DNA of 52,310 bases from Alphaproteobacteria bacterium. Lineage in GTDB: Bacteria; Pseudomonadota; Alphaproteobacteria; Kiloniellales; DSM-21159. The DNA is taken from the NCBI GenBank assembly GCA_030433005.1, contig JAUILQ010000040.1, positions 1 through 52,310 on the forward strand, read 5' to 3'. Below are positions 40,665 to 49,867 of this stretch, in pieces. The position numbers and the translations under genes were made by a program. Each line of letters opens with the position of its first letter. Position 1 is the first letter of the stretch. A model generated the notes under the pieces. The model saw nothing but the letters and a program-made list of their open reading frames with translations, ran no database searches and was not told where the DNA came from.

Positions 40665-42269
40665 TCACCGGTCGCCCGAACTTGGTCCAGCGTCAAGAGG
40701 ATAGGAGCGCCCGACCGCGCCGCCCGGCCCGCGGCCGGGCGAGAGGATGCCGGCCGGATCACCGACGCGCTGCAGCGCCGCGAGGTAGTCCGCGAGCGGG
40801 TCCGGCAGGAGCCCGCCCGGCGGTTGCGGCAGGCCGTTGGCCAGCCGGTAGGGCGCCAGCCCGCGCTCGAGCGCGCCGTCGAGCAGCCGCGCGTAGGCTT
40901 CGAGCGCCCGCCCGTCGGCGCCCGGCTCGTCGCGGTCGTAGGCGATCGCCAGGTAGCTCTGCAGCGTGCGGAAGCTGCCCGCCTCGACGCCGAGGTTGAG
41001 CTCGAAGCCGAAGCCGCCCAGCACGCCCTCGGCCCAAACCGCGAAGTCGGCGAGCGACCGGCCCTCGAAAGGATGCGCGAGGCACAGCCAGATCAGGCCG
41101 CAGCGGTCGCGGTCGGGGTCCATCGCGCCGGCCGCGGGGGCCTGCGCCTTGGCCCAGTAGGCCGAGCGCAGGTTCTGCTCGTCCGGCAGGCCGAGAAAGT
41201 CCTCGCGGCCCGGCCGCCAGACGCCGCCGCGGCGCACCGCCTGCAGCGAGAGGCCGCGGGCCAGCGGCCGCAGCGTCGCCTCGACCCGGCGGCTGCGCTG
41301 CGCCAGCACCTCGCCCGACTCCGCGCGCAGCAGCCCCGAGAGGAACCAGGCGCCCAGGCCGGCCGCGTCCCGCAGCGCGGGCGGCAGCGCGCCGCGCGCA
41401 TGGTCGCGCGCCAGCAGCTTGACGCCGTTCCACAGCGTGACCGCGCGGTCGGGCAGCAGGCTGTCGCGCTGCAGCGCGCGCCAAGCCTCGACGATCCGGG
41501 GCAGGCGTTCGAGCGCGCCGATCTCCAGGGTGAAGGCCGCCAGCTCCGGCGGCAGCGGCTCCAGCCGGATCCAGCCGCCGACCACGACGCCGAAGCGGGA
41601 CTGGCTGAACAGGCCATCGACAAGCGGCCCGGCCGGTCCCGGAGCCAGGCCGGCGAGCCGTCCGGCGCCGCGGCCGGCGTAGCCGGTGCCCAGGCGCCGG
41701 CCGTCGGGCAGCACGACGTCGAGGTCGCCGAGGCTGTCCCAGCGGCCGCCCATCAGCCCGTCGCCCCGGTCGAGCGCGTTGGCCAGGACGCTGGCCGAGA
41801 CCGGGCCGCCGATCCGCGGCAGGAAGTAGTCCGCACCGCGCCGCCGCAGGAAGCCGGAGAGCGCCGCGAAGGTGACGCCCGGCTCGACGTGCACCAGCCC
41901 GTCGCGCGCGTCGAAGCGCGAGATGCGGTCGAGGTCGCGCAGGTCGAGGATCGCGGCGTCCGGACAGGTCGGCGCGCGCGAGCCGAGGCCCCAGTTGGCG
42001 CCCCGGCTGACCGGGTGGAGCGGCACGCCGTGACGGCTCGCCACCCCGAGGCAAGCGGCGACCGCTTCGGCCGTCGCCGGCCGCAGTCGGGCCAGCACCG
42101 CGACGTCCGGCGCGAAGGTGCGGCGCCCCCAGGCCGCGAGCGTCGCGGGGTCGGTCTCGACCCGCCCGTCGCCGAGGACGGCGCGCCACTCGGCCAGTGC
42201 CTCCGCCGGCCGCCGGGCGGCGTCCGGCCGTGCCCGCGTCGGGCCGCCGGATCGAGGCCCGTCAGCCAA
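40665..42269 (-). CDS. FAD-binding oxidoreductase, VAO/p-cresol methylhydroxylase type
   Basis: A 534-residue flavoprotein with an N-terminal PCMH FAD domain: VSRGANWGLGSRAPT (about 87-101), ILDLRDLDRISRFDARDGLVHVEPGVTFAALSGFL, and a C-terminal cap ending VGDPAGILSPGRG. This resembles VAO-family oxidases of aromatic or alcohol substrates. The start is a TTG at 42269 with no good ribosome site; the true start could differ by a few codons. It lies 108 nt downstream of the Nif11-like precursor on the same strand and is therefore a candidate modifying enzyme for it. Confidence 0.85.
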   Translation of the reverse strand: MADGPRSGGPTRARPDAARRPAEALAEWRAVLGDGRVETDPATLAAWGRRTFAPDVAVLARLRPATAEAVAACLGVASRHGVPLHPVSRGANWGLGSRAPTCPDAAILDLRDLDRISRFDARDGLVHVEPGVTFAALSGFLRRRGADYFLPRIGGPVSASVLANALDRGDGLMGGRWDSLGDLDVVLPDGRRLGTGYAGRGAGRLAGLAPGPAGPLVDGLFSQSRFGVVVGGWIRLEPLPPELAAFTLEIGALERLPRIVEAWRALQRDSLLPDRAVTLWNGVKLLARDHARGALPPALRDAAGLGAWFLSGLLRAESGEVLAQRSRRVEATLRPLARGLSLQAVRRGGVWRPGREDFLGLPDEQNLRSAYWAKAQAPAAGAMDPDRDRCGLIWLCLAHPFEGRSLADFAVWAEGVLGGFGFELNLGVEAGSFRTLQSYLAIAYDRDEPGADGRALEAYARLLDGALERGLAPYRLANGLPQPPGGLLPDPLADYLAALQRVGDPAGILSPGRGPGGAVGRSYPLDAGPSSGDR

Positions 42270-42317
42270 GGGGAGCGGGCCGGCCGCCTCCCGATGCCGC
42301 GCGTCCCGCGACGGCCC

Positions 42318-42362
42318 GCCCCGTGACCTCTCGCCCCGTGACCTCTCGCCCGGCGACGTCTG
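42318..42362. repeat. 15-bp tandem repeats between the precursor and the oxidase
   Basis: Two exact copies of GCCCCGTGACCTCTC and a degenerate third one. Confidence 0.55.
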
Positions 42363-42377
42363 GCCCGGCGGGCCGCC

Positions 42378-42728
42378 TCACCACTTGGCCATCCAGTCGG
42401 TGTTCTTGTTCAAGAAGCCCGGCGCCAGGGCATCCCAGGTCTTGTTGGCGCCGTTCTGGAACCCGTCGTTGTTGACGAAACCGCCAGCGAGCGTGCCGAG
42501 ATCCTCGTCGGCGACATCGCCGTCGCGCGCTGCCGACCGGCCGGCGGCCCGGTGAAGCGCCGCGGCGTCTTCGAGGCTGATGTCGTAGCCTCGGGCCCGG
42601 GCGTAGCGCGCGACCGCTTCGCAGGCCGCGGTGCCCTTCTTGTCGCCGACCGCCTCGACCAATCCCTCGGCGAGATCCCGGTCTGTGTTCGCGGCTTCCA
42701 GGAAGGCATCGAGCGCTTGCCGGCTCAT
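42378..42728 (-). CDS. Nif11-like RiPP precursor peptide
   Basis: A 116-residue precursor. The leader (residues 1-83) has the Nif11-like pattern: ALDAFLEAANTDRDLAEGL, AARYARARGYDI-like helix (EAVARYARARGYDISLEDA), and DEDLGTLAGG with a double glycine at 82-83. The presumed core (84-116) has no Cys and no Ser. It has six Asn, two Thr and three Trp (98, 112 and the C-terminal 116). GGGAG precedes the ATG at about 9 nt. The FAD oxidase follows on the same strand. The double-Gly site suggests a peptidase-transporter, which is not visible in the window. Confidence 0.82.
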   Translation of the reverse strand: MSRQALDAFLEAANTDRDLAEGLVEAVGDKKGTAACEAVARYARARGYDISLEDAAALHRAAGRSAARDGDVADEDLGTLAGGFVNNDGFQNGANKTWDALAPGFLNKNTDWMAKW

Positions 42729-42864
42729 CGACTGGTTCTCCCGGACAGAGGCATTTCACGGCTGGGTGCAACGACTAGCACGCCGGGGCCAACCGCGCCT
42801 TACCCGATATCCGCCTTTCTGTGCCGTTCATATGCCCATGACGAGCGAGCCCGTGCACGGCAAA

Positions 42865-42895
42865 CGGCCCGCGCCCCCGGAGGGGACGCGGGCCG
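42865..42895 (-). terminator. hairpin after the second PRC-barrel gene
   Basis: CGGCCCGCG and CGCGGGCCG form a 9-bp stem 53 nt after the stop at 42948. On the minus strand it is followed by only a short T-run (GTTTG). Confidence 0.5.
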
Positions 42896-42947
42896 AAAAC
42901 CCGCGCTTCCGCCGCGCCGCGACGGAAGCTTGGCGCAGGATCGCGCG

Positions 42948-43844
42948 TTACTGCTGATCCCGGGTCTTCCGCTCGCCGTGCTCGCCCAGGCCGGCGTCGG
43001 CCCAGAAGCTCTCGACCTCGTCCTGCAGCTCGCCGTCCTCGAGCAGGCTGGCGCTGTCGGCGATGCCCGGGGCGTCCTCGAAGGCCTCCTCGGGCACGTC
43101 GAGCACCAGGGTGTCGCGATAGGGCTGCTGGGTCACGGCGAGGTCCTGCCAGCGGACCGGCACCTCCTCGTCGCCGATATCCAGGAAGCCGCCGGTCTCG
43201 ACCAGGATGTAGCGGATCTCGCCCTGGCTGCCGGTGATCACGTCCTCGACGTCGCCGAGGTCCTCGTCGTTGTAGTTGCGCACGTCGGACTCGAGCACCT
43301 CCTCGACGCTCATGCGGCGGTCGAGCTCGGTGACCGGGACGGCCGAGGCGAGGTACTGGTTGCGCCACTCGGTCATGGCCTCGCGGTCGATCTCGCCGTC
43401 TTCCATGGCCTGGTCGTAGCGCTCGCCCATGTCCTGGGCGGTCGCGACGACGGCCTGGCAGCCCTCGACGTGGCCGGTGCGGGCCATGATGTGGCCGGCG
43501 CGCATCAGCGTGCGCATGTCGCCGCGCGGGCTGCCCATGCCGGCCGTGCGCATGGTCGGGGCGCCTTCGGTGCCGCCGAGCGTCTCGTAGCCGCTGCCAT
43601 AGCCGGCATAGCCCTCGGGCCCGACGCGGCCGTAGCCGGCGCCGGCCAGGTCGTCGTTCACCTTGCGCAGGTCCTGCAGGCACTGGCGCGCGGCCTCGGA
43701 GAGCTGCTGCTCCTGCTGCGCACGGGCATTGTCGGTGCGGCTCTGGTCAGAGCTCTGGCTCTGGTTGGCAGCCAGCGCCGGCGTTGCGATCGCAGCCGCG
43801 GCGGCCAGGCTCATGAGGCGGGTGGTCGTCTTCTTGACGGTCAT
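42948..43844 (-). CDS. exported PRC-barrel protein (paralogue)
   Basis: A 298-residue protein. The signal peptide is MTVKKTTTRLMSLAAAAAIATPALA (cleavage near 25). A Gln/Asn-rich helical part and a Gly/Tyr-rich stretch (GYGRVGPEGYAGYGSGYE) follow, and then a PRC-barrel (VRNYNDEDLGDVEDVITGSQGEIRYILVETGG, about 203-234). It shares layout with the protein at 20654-21412, including an acidic C-terminus ending in an amphipathic helix. The ATG at 43844 follows a perfect AAGGAGG at 6 nt spacing. No EcfG-type promoter was found here, unlike its paralogue. Confidence 0.85.
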   Translation of the reverse strand: MTVKKTTTRLMSLAAAAAIATPALAANQSQSSDQSRTDNARAQQEQQLSEAARQCLQDLRKVNDDLAGAGYGRVGPEGYAGYGSGYETLGGTEGAPTMRTAGMGSPRGDMRTLMRAGHIMARTGHVEGCQAVVATAQDMGERYDQAMEDGEIDREAMTEWRNQYLASAVPVTELDRRMSVEEVLESDVRNYNDEDLGDVEDVITGSQGEIRYILVETGGFLDIGDEEVPVRWQDLAVTQQPYRDTLVLDVPEEAFEDAPGIADSASLLEDGELQDEVESFWADAGLGEHGERKTRDQQ

Positions 43845-43999
43845 GACAAACCTCCTTGCTTGTCGGTGGGCTCTCACCCTGGCCAATGACAGCAAGCCGC
43901 GATCGTTTCATCTGGGCTCGCCAAGCCCCGGCGAGCGGACTGCACGACGCCGCCGCTTGCCCTAGAGTGAGGGCGGCACGCAATCACGAGGGGCCCGTC

Positions 44000-44428
44000 A
44001 TGGATTTCGTCGCGATCAACCCGCTGGCGGTGCTCGCCGCCGCGGTCGCCGGCTTCGCCTTCGGCGCGGCCTGGTACTCGACGCTCTCGGGGCCCTGGCT
44101 GCGCGCCGTCGGCCTGACCCGCGAGCAGCTCGCCGAGTCGAAGTCGGCCAAGCCCTTCGTCATCGCCGGCCTGGCCCAGCTGGTCATGGCCGCGGTGCTC
44201 GCCTGGTTCCTCGGCCACGCCGCCGGCGGCCCGGCCGAGCCCGCCGAGCTGACCTGGTACGACGGCCTGCGCGTCGGCTTCCTGGCCTGGCTCGGCTTCG
44301 TCATCACCACGCTCGCCGTCAACCACGGCTTCCAAGGCGCGCGCCGGGCCCTGACCGTGCTCGACGGCGGCCACTGGCTCGGCGTCCTGCTGATCCAGGG
44401 CCTGGTGCTGGCCGCGATCGGGGCGTGA
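44000..44428 (+). CDS. DUF1761 family membrane protein
   Basis: A 142-residue protein with four hydrophobic helices (about 8-30, 52-72, 88-108, 120-142). The N-terminal segment INPLAVLAAAVAGFAFGAAWYSTL is the DUF1761 signature (small residues, then WYS). The function is unknown. GAGGGG precedes the ATG. It is divergent from the PRC-barrel gene and followed by a large inverted repeat. Confidence 0.85.
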   Translation: MDFVAINPLAVLAAAVAGFAFGAAWYSTLSGPWLRAVGLTREQLAESKSAKPFVIAGLAQLVMAAVLAWFLGHAAGGPAEPAELTWYDGLRVGFLAWLGFVITTLAVNHGFQGARRALTVLDGGHWLGVLLIQGLVLAAIGA

Positions 44429-44447
44429 GCCCGGCGACCCTTTTTCT

Positions 44448-44555
44448 CGTCGCCCCTGCGAAAGCAGGGGCCCAGAGAACGGCGTCGCTCGCGCGGACCC
44501 CCGGGGCCCGTGCCGCGTCCTCTTCCTCTGGGCCCCTGCTTTCGCAGGGGCGACG
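44448..44555. repeat. 30-bp perfect inverted repeat, each arm a hairpin
   Basis: The left arm (44448-44477) and right arm (44526-44555) are exact reverse complements with 48 nt between. Each arm contains CCCCTGC-GAAA-GCAGGGG, a 7-bp stem with a GAAA tetraloop or its complement. The element lies between the convergent DUF1761 and DUF3253 genes and has the look of a dispersed REP-type element of Alphaproteobacteria. Confidence 0.8.
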
Positions 44556-44573
44556 GATTGGAGCGCGGCGCGG

Positions 44574-44885
44574 TCAGCCCTGCGGCAGGCGCAGGCGGAT
44601 GACGCCCTTGATGGGGGCCTCGGGGTCCTCGACCGGCTGGCCCTTTCGCAGGATCTCGATGCGGCCCTGGCGGGCCAGGAAGCGGGCCTGCTGGTTGACC
44701 GCGTTCATGTAGCGCCGCCAGCCGTCGGCCGGGTCCTTCGGCCGGGCGCGCGGCTTCCAGAAGGCGCGCGCGACCTGGTCGGGCGACAGCGTCGCGCCGG
44801 GGCCGGCGGCGGCCAGCTGCTCCAGGATGCTCTCGGCGACCGGGTCGAGGCTCTCGGGCTCGGGCTTTTCGGGTCTTTCCCTCAT
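44574..44885 (-). CDS. DUF3253 domain protein
   Basis: A 103-residue soluble protein matching DUF3253: ILEQLAAAGPGATLSPDQVARAFW, a WRRYMNAVNQQARFLARQGRIEILRKGQPV winged-helix-like part, then DPEAPIKGVIRLRLP. This is a small winged-helix fold of unknown role, possibly DNA-binding. It converges with DUF1761 and is divergent from nnrU. Confidence 0.88.
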   Translation of the reverse strand: MRERPEKPEPESLDPVAESILEQLAAAGPGATLSPDQVARAFWKPRARPKDPADGWRRYMNAVNQQARFLARQGRIEILRKGQPVEDPEAPIKGVIRLRLPQG

Positions 44886-45017
44886 GGCGCGAGCGCTAGC
44901 ACGAAGCGGCGGCGAATCCCAGCGCCCCCTCGTCCCCCGCGCCGGCTCGCGCCCGCAAGGCTGTCACAGGCTTGTGCTGGACGCTGGCGGAGTCGGCTCA
45001 GTAAAGTCCGCCGCGTC

Positions 45018-45722
45018 ATGCTGTCGGACCTCAACCAGCTGCTCGCGGCCACGATCCTCTTCGTCGGGGGCCACTTCCTGCTGTCCAGCCACGTGCTGCG
45101 CGCCAACCTGGTCGCGCGGCTCGGCGACGGCGGCTTCCGGGCGCTCTACTCGGCGGTCGCCGGCGCCGGCATCGTCTGGATGGCCTACGCCTACGGCGAC
45201 GCGCCCTACATCGAGCTGTGGTTCCTGCCGGGCCTGGCCTGGCTGCCGCTGCTGCTGCTGCCCATCTCCGCCGTGCTGGTCGTCGCCGGGCTGACCACGC
45301 GCAGCCCCACCGCGGTCGGCGGCGAGGCCTTCGCCGGCGGCCAGGAGCCGGCGCCGGGCATCCTCAGGATCACCCGCCATCCCTTTCTCTGGGGCGTCGC
45401 GCTCTGGGCCTTCGCGCACCTGGCCGCCAACGGCGACGTCGCCAGCCTGGTGTTCTTCGGCGGCTTCCTGGTGCTGAGCCTGGGCGGCATGCAGCACATC
45501 GACCACCGCCGCGAGCGCAGCCTGGGCGGCGACTGGGGGCCGATGAAGCTGACCACCTCGGTGGTGCCCTTCGCGGCGATCGCCAGCGGCCGCACGACGA
45601 TGGACTGGCGCGGCCTCGGCTGGTGGCGGCCGCTGCTCGGCGTCGTGCTCTACCTGGCGCTGCTGCACCTGCACCCGCTGCTGTTCCAGGTCTCGCCGCT
45701 GCCGCCCGGGCTCGCCGGCTGA
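45018..45722 (+). CDS. NnrU family membrane protein
   Basis: A 234-residue membrane protein with about seven helices. The NnrU pattern is GGHFLLSSHVLRANLVARLGDGGFRALYSAVAGAGIVWMAYAYG, then RITRHPFLWGVALWAFAHLAANGD with the conserved RHP/HxxxNGD. NnrU was linked to NO respiration and later to isomerisation of membrane-bound zeta-carotene-like substrates in plants (Z-ISO); it may bind heme. No denitrification genes are nearby. It converges with the histidine phosphatase gene. Confidence 0.92.
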   Translation: MLSDLNQLLAATILFVGGHFLLSSHVLRANLVARLGDGGFRALYSAVAGAGIVWMAYAYGDAPYIELWFLPGLAWLPLLLLPISAVLVVAGLTTRSPTAVGGEAFAGGQEPAPGILRITRHPFLWGVALWAFAHLAANGDVASLVFFGGFLVLSLGGMQHIDHRRERSLGGDWGPMKLTTSVVPFAAIASGRTTMDWRGLGWWRPLLGVVLYLALLHLHPLLFQVSPLPPGLAG

Positions 45723-45738
45723 AGCAGCTCTCCGGCGG

Positions 45739-46389
45739 TCAGGCGCCGACCAGCGCGTCGGGCTCGCGGTTCCAGTAGACCAGGTCCCAGCCGTTCTCGT
45801 CGTGGTGCGTGAAGAGCGCCGTGCGGCCGGTGCCGAGCTTCGCCGTGCCCTCCTCCAGCGCCCGCTCGAAGGCGCCGGGCACCAGCTTCAGGAAGTAGCG
45901 CAGCACGCCGTTCGAGCTGACCACCAGCGCGGTGTCCTCCTCGGGCAGGCCCTCGACGGCGTCGGCCGCGAAGCCGAGCGCGCGTTCCTCCAGGCTGGCC
46001 TCGCTCGGCCGCCAGCCGGCCTCGGCCGGCCACACCGAGCGCTCGCGCCAGGCGGCCAGGGCCGAACCGGCGCCCATCGCCTCGAGCTCGGCGTCGGACT
46101 TGCCCTCCCAGGGCCCGTAGTCGATCTCGCGCAGCCGCTCGTCGAGCATCACCGGGCGCTGCAGGCGCGCCTGCTCGAGCGCGAGGCGGGCGTAGTCGGC
46201 GGTGCGCTTCAGCGGCCCGGCGAAGACCCGGTGCGGGTCGACCGCCGCCTCGCGCAGCGCATCGCCGAGCCGCCGCGCCTGGCCCTCGCCGGAGGCGACC
46301 AGCGGCAGGTCGCTGGACGCGCCGACCATGACCGGCGTGTCGCCGGGCGCGAAGGTGTTGCCGTGGCGGGAAAGCAGCAGTCGGGCCAT
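45739..46389 (-). CDS. histidine phosphatase family protein
   Basis: A 216-residue phosphoglycerate mutase-like phosphatase. The phosphohistidine motif LLLSRHGNTF is at about 4-13 (H9), the second acid/arginine cluster is in REIDYGPWEGKSDAEL, and the C-terminal part carries VVSSNGVLRYFL, where the usual catalytic second His (as in VSHG) is replaced by Asn. This may alter activity. AGGAG precedes the ATG by 5 nt. It is the last gene of a probable operon with the KdsB-like and APH-like genes, from which it is separated by a large hairpin. Confidence 0.9.
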   Translation of the reverse strand: MARLLLSRHGNTFAPGDTPVMVGASSDLPLVASGEGQARRLGDALREAAVDPHRVFAGPLKRTADYARLALEQARLQRPVMLDERLREIDYGPWEGKSDAELEAMGAGSALAAWRERSVWPAEAGWRPSEASLEERALGFAADAVEGLPEEDTALVVSSNGVLRYFLKLVPGAFERALEEGTAKLGTGRTALFTHHDENGWDLVYWNREPDALVGA

Positions 46390-46417
46390 GGAATCTCCTG
46401 GGGGATCGGGGTGTTGC

Positions 46418-46509
46418 GGCCCCGGCCCACTCCCCCGCCCGGCCAGCCCCAGGATCCTTGGCGTCAGTATCCTGGAATGGGTGGCCGGGCGGGGGAGCGG
46501 GCCGGGGCC
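46418..46509. repeat. 28-bp inverted repeat with inner stem
   Basis: The left arm (46418-46445) and right arm (46482-46509) are complementary with one mismatch. Inside, CCAGGAT and ATCCTGG form a further stem. The whole can fold as one long hairpin, lying between the KdsB-like stop and the histidine phosphatase start on the same strand. It may attenuate or process the transcript. Confidence 0.75.
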
Positions 46510-46517
46510 GGGCGCCG

Positions 46518-47345
46518 TCAGGCGCCCCTCAAAGTGCCATCATACCTTTCCAGCAGCTCGCCCTCCTCGGCGATCAGGCGCTCGGCGACGGCGACGTCCT
46601 CGGGCGCGTCGATCGACCAGTGGGTGCGGCCGCGGTAGTCGACCTCGACGACCCGCACGGTCATGCCGTTCTCCAGCGCGCGCAGCTGCTCCAGGCCCTC
46701 GGCACGCTCCAGCGGACCGGGCTCGAGCGCCACGAAGCGGGCCAGCGCCTCGGGCCGGAAGCCGTAGAGCCCGATGTGCCGGAACACCGGAAGCGGCTCC
46801 TCAACGGAACGCAGGAAGGGTATGATCTGCTTGGAAAAATACAGCGCGCGCCCCTGCCGATCGAAGGTCACGGTGGTGCCGCCGACCTGGCCGGCGCGCT
46901 TCTGCTCGGCGAGCCGCTCGTAGGCCGCCGGGCTCATCCGCGCCGCCGGCGTCGCGAGCTCGGCCGGGTCGTCGCCGCCGAGCACGGCGGCCAGCGCGCC
47001 GATCACCCAGGGCGGGGTCAGCACGGCGTCGCCCTGGACGTTGACCGCCGGACGCTCGGCATAGCCGGCGCGCTCCAGGGCCTGGCGCATGCGCTCGGTG
47101 CCGTTGCGCAAGGCCGGATCGGTCATCACCACCAGGCCGCCGAGGCCCTGGACGAAGTCGGCGATGCGCTTGTCGTCGGTCGCGACCAGCACCTCGGCGA
47201 CGCCCGGCGCCGCCTTGGCCAGGGCCCAGACGCGCTGCAGCAGCGGCCGGCCGGCGACCTTGGCCTCCAGCGGCTTGCCCGGAAAGCGGCTGGAGCCCCA
47301 GCGCGCCGGAATCACCGCGACGACCCCGTTCTCGGCTGCGCTCAC
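46518..47345 (-). CDS. KdsB-like 3-deoxy-manno-octulosonate cytidylyltransferase family protein
   Basis: A 275-residue nucleotidyltransferase: VVAVIPARWGSSRFPGKPL (nucleotide loop), EVLVATDDKRIADFV, VMTDPALRNGTERMRQAL, and WSIDAPEDVAVAERL. It diverges from standard KdsB: the VNVQGDE motif reads VNVQGDA, and SGTER reads NGTER. It may therefore activate another sugar acid. I chose GTG 47345, which overlaps the stop of the kinase-like gene (GTGA) and follows GGAGG; GTG 47354 is the alternative. The operon partners are a kinase and a phosphatase. Confidence 0.8.
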   Translation of the reverse strand: MSAAENGVVAVIPARWGSSRFPGKPLEAKVAGRPLLQRVWALAKAAPGVAEVLVATDDKRIADFVQGLGGLVVMTDPALRNGTERMRQALERAGYAERPAVNVQGDAVLTPPWVIGALAAVLGGDDPAELATPAARMSPAAYERLAEQKRAGQVGGTTVTFDRQGRALYFSKQIIPFLRSVEEPLPVFRHIGLYGFRPEALARFVALEPGPLERAEGLEQLRALENGMTVRVVEVDYRGRTHWSIDAPEDVAVAERLIAEEGELLERYDGTLRGA

Positions 47346-48370
47346 GTCTCCCACCTCCCCTCTCCGGCCAGCGCCTCGAGCCGCCGCCGGTAGCCCGAGG
47401 CCGCCGGGAACGGCGGCGCCGGAACGCGGCCGGCGGCCTCGCGGGCCGCCTCGAAGGCCAGGACGCGCAGCAGCCAGAGCAGCTCGAAGGCCTGCAGCTG
47501 CCGCGCGTCCGCCACCTCGCCTCGCGCGCTGTCATAGCCCTCCCGGAAGGCGGCGTACAAGGCCGCTGCCGGCGCCAGGAAGCCGGCTTCGTCCACAAGG
47601 CACCAGTGGCGCAGCTTGACGAGGTCGAGCGCCGCCGGGCGCAGCGCCGCGTTGTCCCAGTCGATCAGCCCGAGCCCGACCGGCAGCTCCGGCGCGACCA
47701 GGACGTTGAGGCCGTGGAGGTCGTTGTGGCAGAGCGCCGCCCGCGCCCCGGCCAGAGCCGGCGCCAGAGCCTCGCCGAGCCGGCGCAGGTCGGCCGCCAG
47801 GGACGGCGCCAGGGCGGCGGCCTGCGACGCCGCCTCCAGGGCGCGCCCGAGTTCGCGGCGATAGAGCGCCTCGGGATCGACCGGCCTGCCGGGCAGGTCG
47901 TGGAAGCTCTCCAGGCAGCCGGGCAGCGGCAGGGCATGCAGGTCGGCGAGCAGGGCGCCGAGCCGGCGGAAGGCATCGGGGTCCGGCCGCTCGCCGAGCG
48001 CCGGGCCGGTCAGCGCCTGCTGGATCGACCAGGGCCGCGCGCCGTGCCCGGCGGCCAGCAGCTCGGGGCCCTGCGGCAGGCGCCCGGGCCGCGGCCGCGC
48101 CCGCGCGGCGGCCATGGCCGCCGCCACCGCCTCGGCGCCCTGCGAGCGCGCCGCCCAGGCGGCGGCGGCGATGGCCTCCTTGGCCAGCCCGGCCTCGTAG
48201 CCGAAGCCGACGCCGGCGAGCCGGCGGCGCAACACCAGCGCGCGCCCGTCCAGACGGAAGAGGACGACCTCGGCGATCGCTCCGCGGCGGCGCGTGCCGA
48301 GCACCGCCGCGCGGCCCGCCCGATCGCCCAGGGCCCCGGCGATCAGGCCTCGGGCCTCGGACTCGTCCAA
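47342..48370 (-). CDS. aminoglycoside phosphotransferase (APH) family kinase
   Basis: A 342-residue APH/choline kinase-fold protein. The catalytic loop ALCHNDLHGLNVLV and the metal motif LGLIDWDNAALRP are intact. The context, coupled to a sugar-acid cytidylyltransferase, favours a small-molecule or sugar kinase rather than drug resistance. The start is TTG 48370, very close to GGGAGG, and may be slightly wrong. The gene begins 36 nt after the argG stop on the same strand. The substrate is unknown. Confidence 0.85.
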   Translation of the reverse strand: MDESEARGLIAGALGDRAGRAAVLGTRRRGAIAEVVLFRLDGRALVLRRRLAGVGFGYEAGLAKEAIAAAAWAARSQGAEAVAAAMAAARARPRPGRLPQGPELLAAGHGARPWSIQQALTGPALGERPDPDAFRRLGALLADLHALPLPGCLESFHDLPGRPVDPEALYRRELGRALEAASQAAALAPSLAADLRRLGEALAPALAGARAALCHNDLHGLNVLVAPELPVGLGLIDWDNAALRPAALDLVKLRHWCLVDEAGFLAPAAALYAAFREGYDSARGEVADARQLQAFELLWLLRVLAFEAAREAAGRVPAPPFPAASGYRRRLEALAGEGRWET

Positions 48371-48406
48371 GGCCTCCCTGCCCGCCCGCTGCCCGACGGG
48401 CCCGGG

Positions 48407-49621
<1,215 letters not shown>

Positions 49622-49687
49622 GAGGAGGTCCACTGCTGGAAGGCCTTGCACGGCCGGGCGCTCCCGCCGGCCGCATCGCGGGGCCGG

Positions 49688-49715
49688 AGTATAGCCGCGC
49701 GCCTTGCCGGAGCAA
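49688..49715 (-). promoter_or_regulatory. sigma-70 promoter of argG
   Basis: On the minus strand TTGCTC (49715-49710), 16-nt spacer, TATACT (49693-49688). Predicted 5' leader is about 60 nt. Confidence 0.65.
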
Positions 49716-49867
49716 GCGGCGCCCGCGGCGCCGCGGCAGCGGATCGGAGCCCGCACGGCTGGGGTGCCGCCTGGCAATTCCGCGACGGCGAGAGGTCTTG
49801 GTCGCGCCGGCCACTTGCGGTATCAGGGCGCCCGCCGACAGGGCCAGGGGCCGACGAGGGGGACGCA

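Noticed and set aside
47342..48370. Antibiotic resistance (aminoglycoside kinase)
   Set aside because: The family is broad and the gene is coupled to a KdsB-like gene, which favours metabolism.
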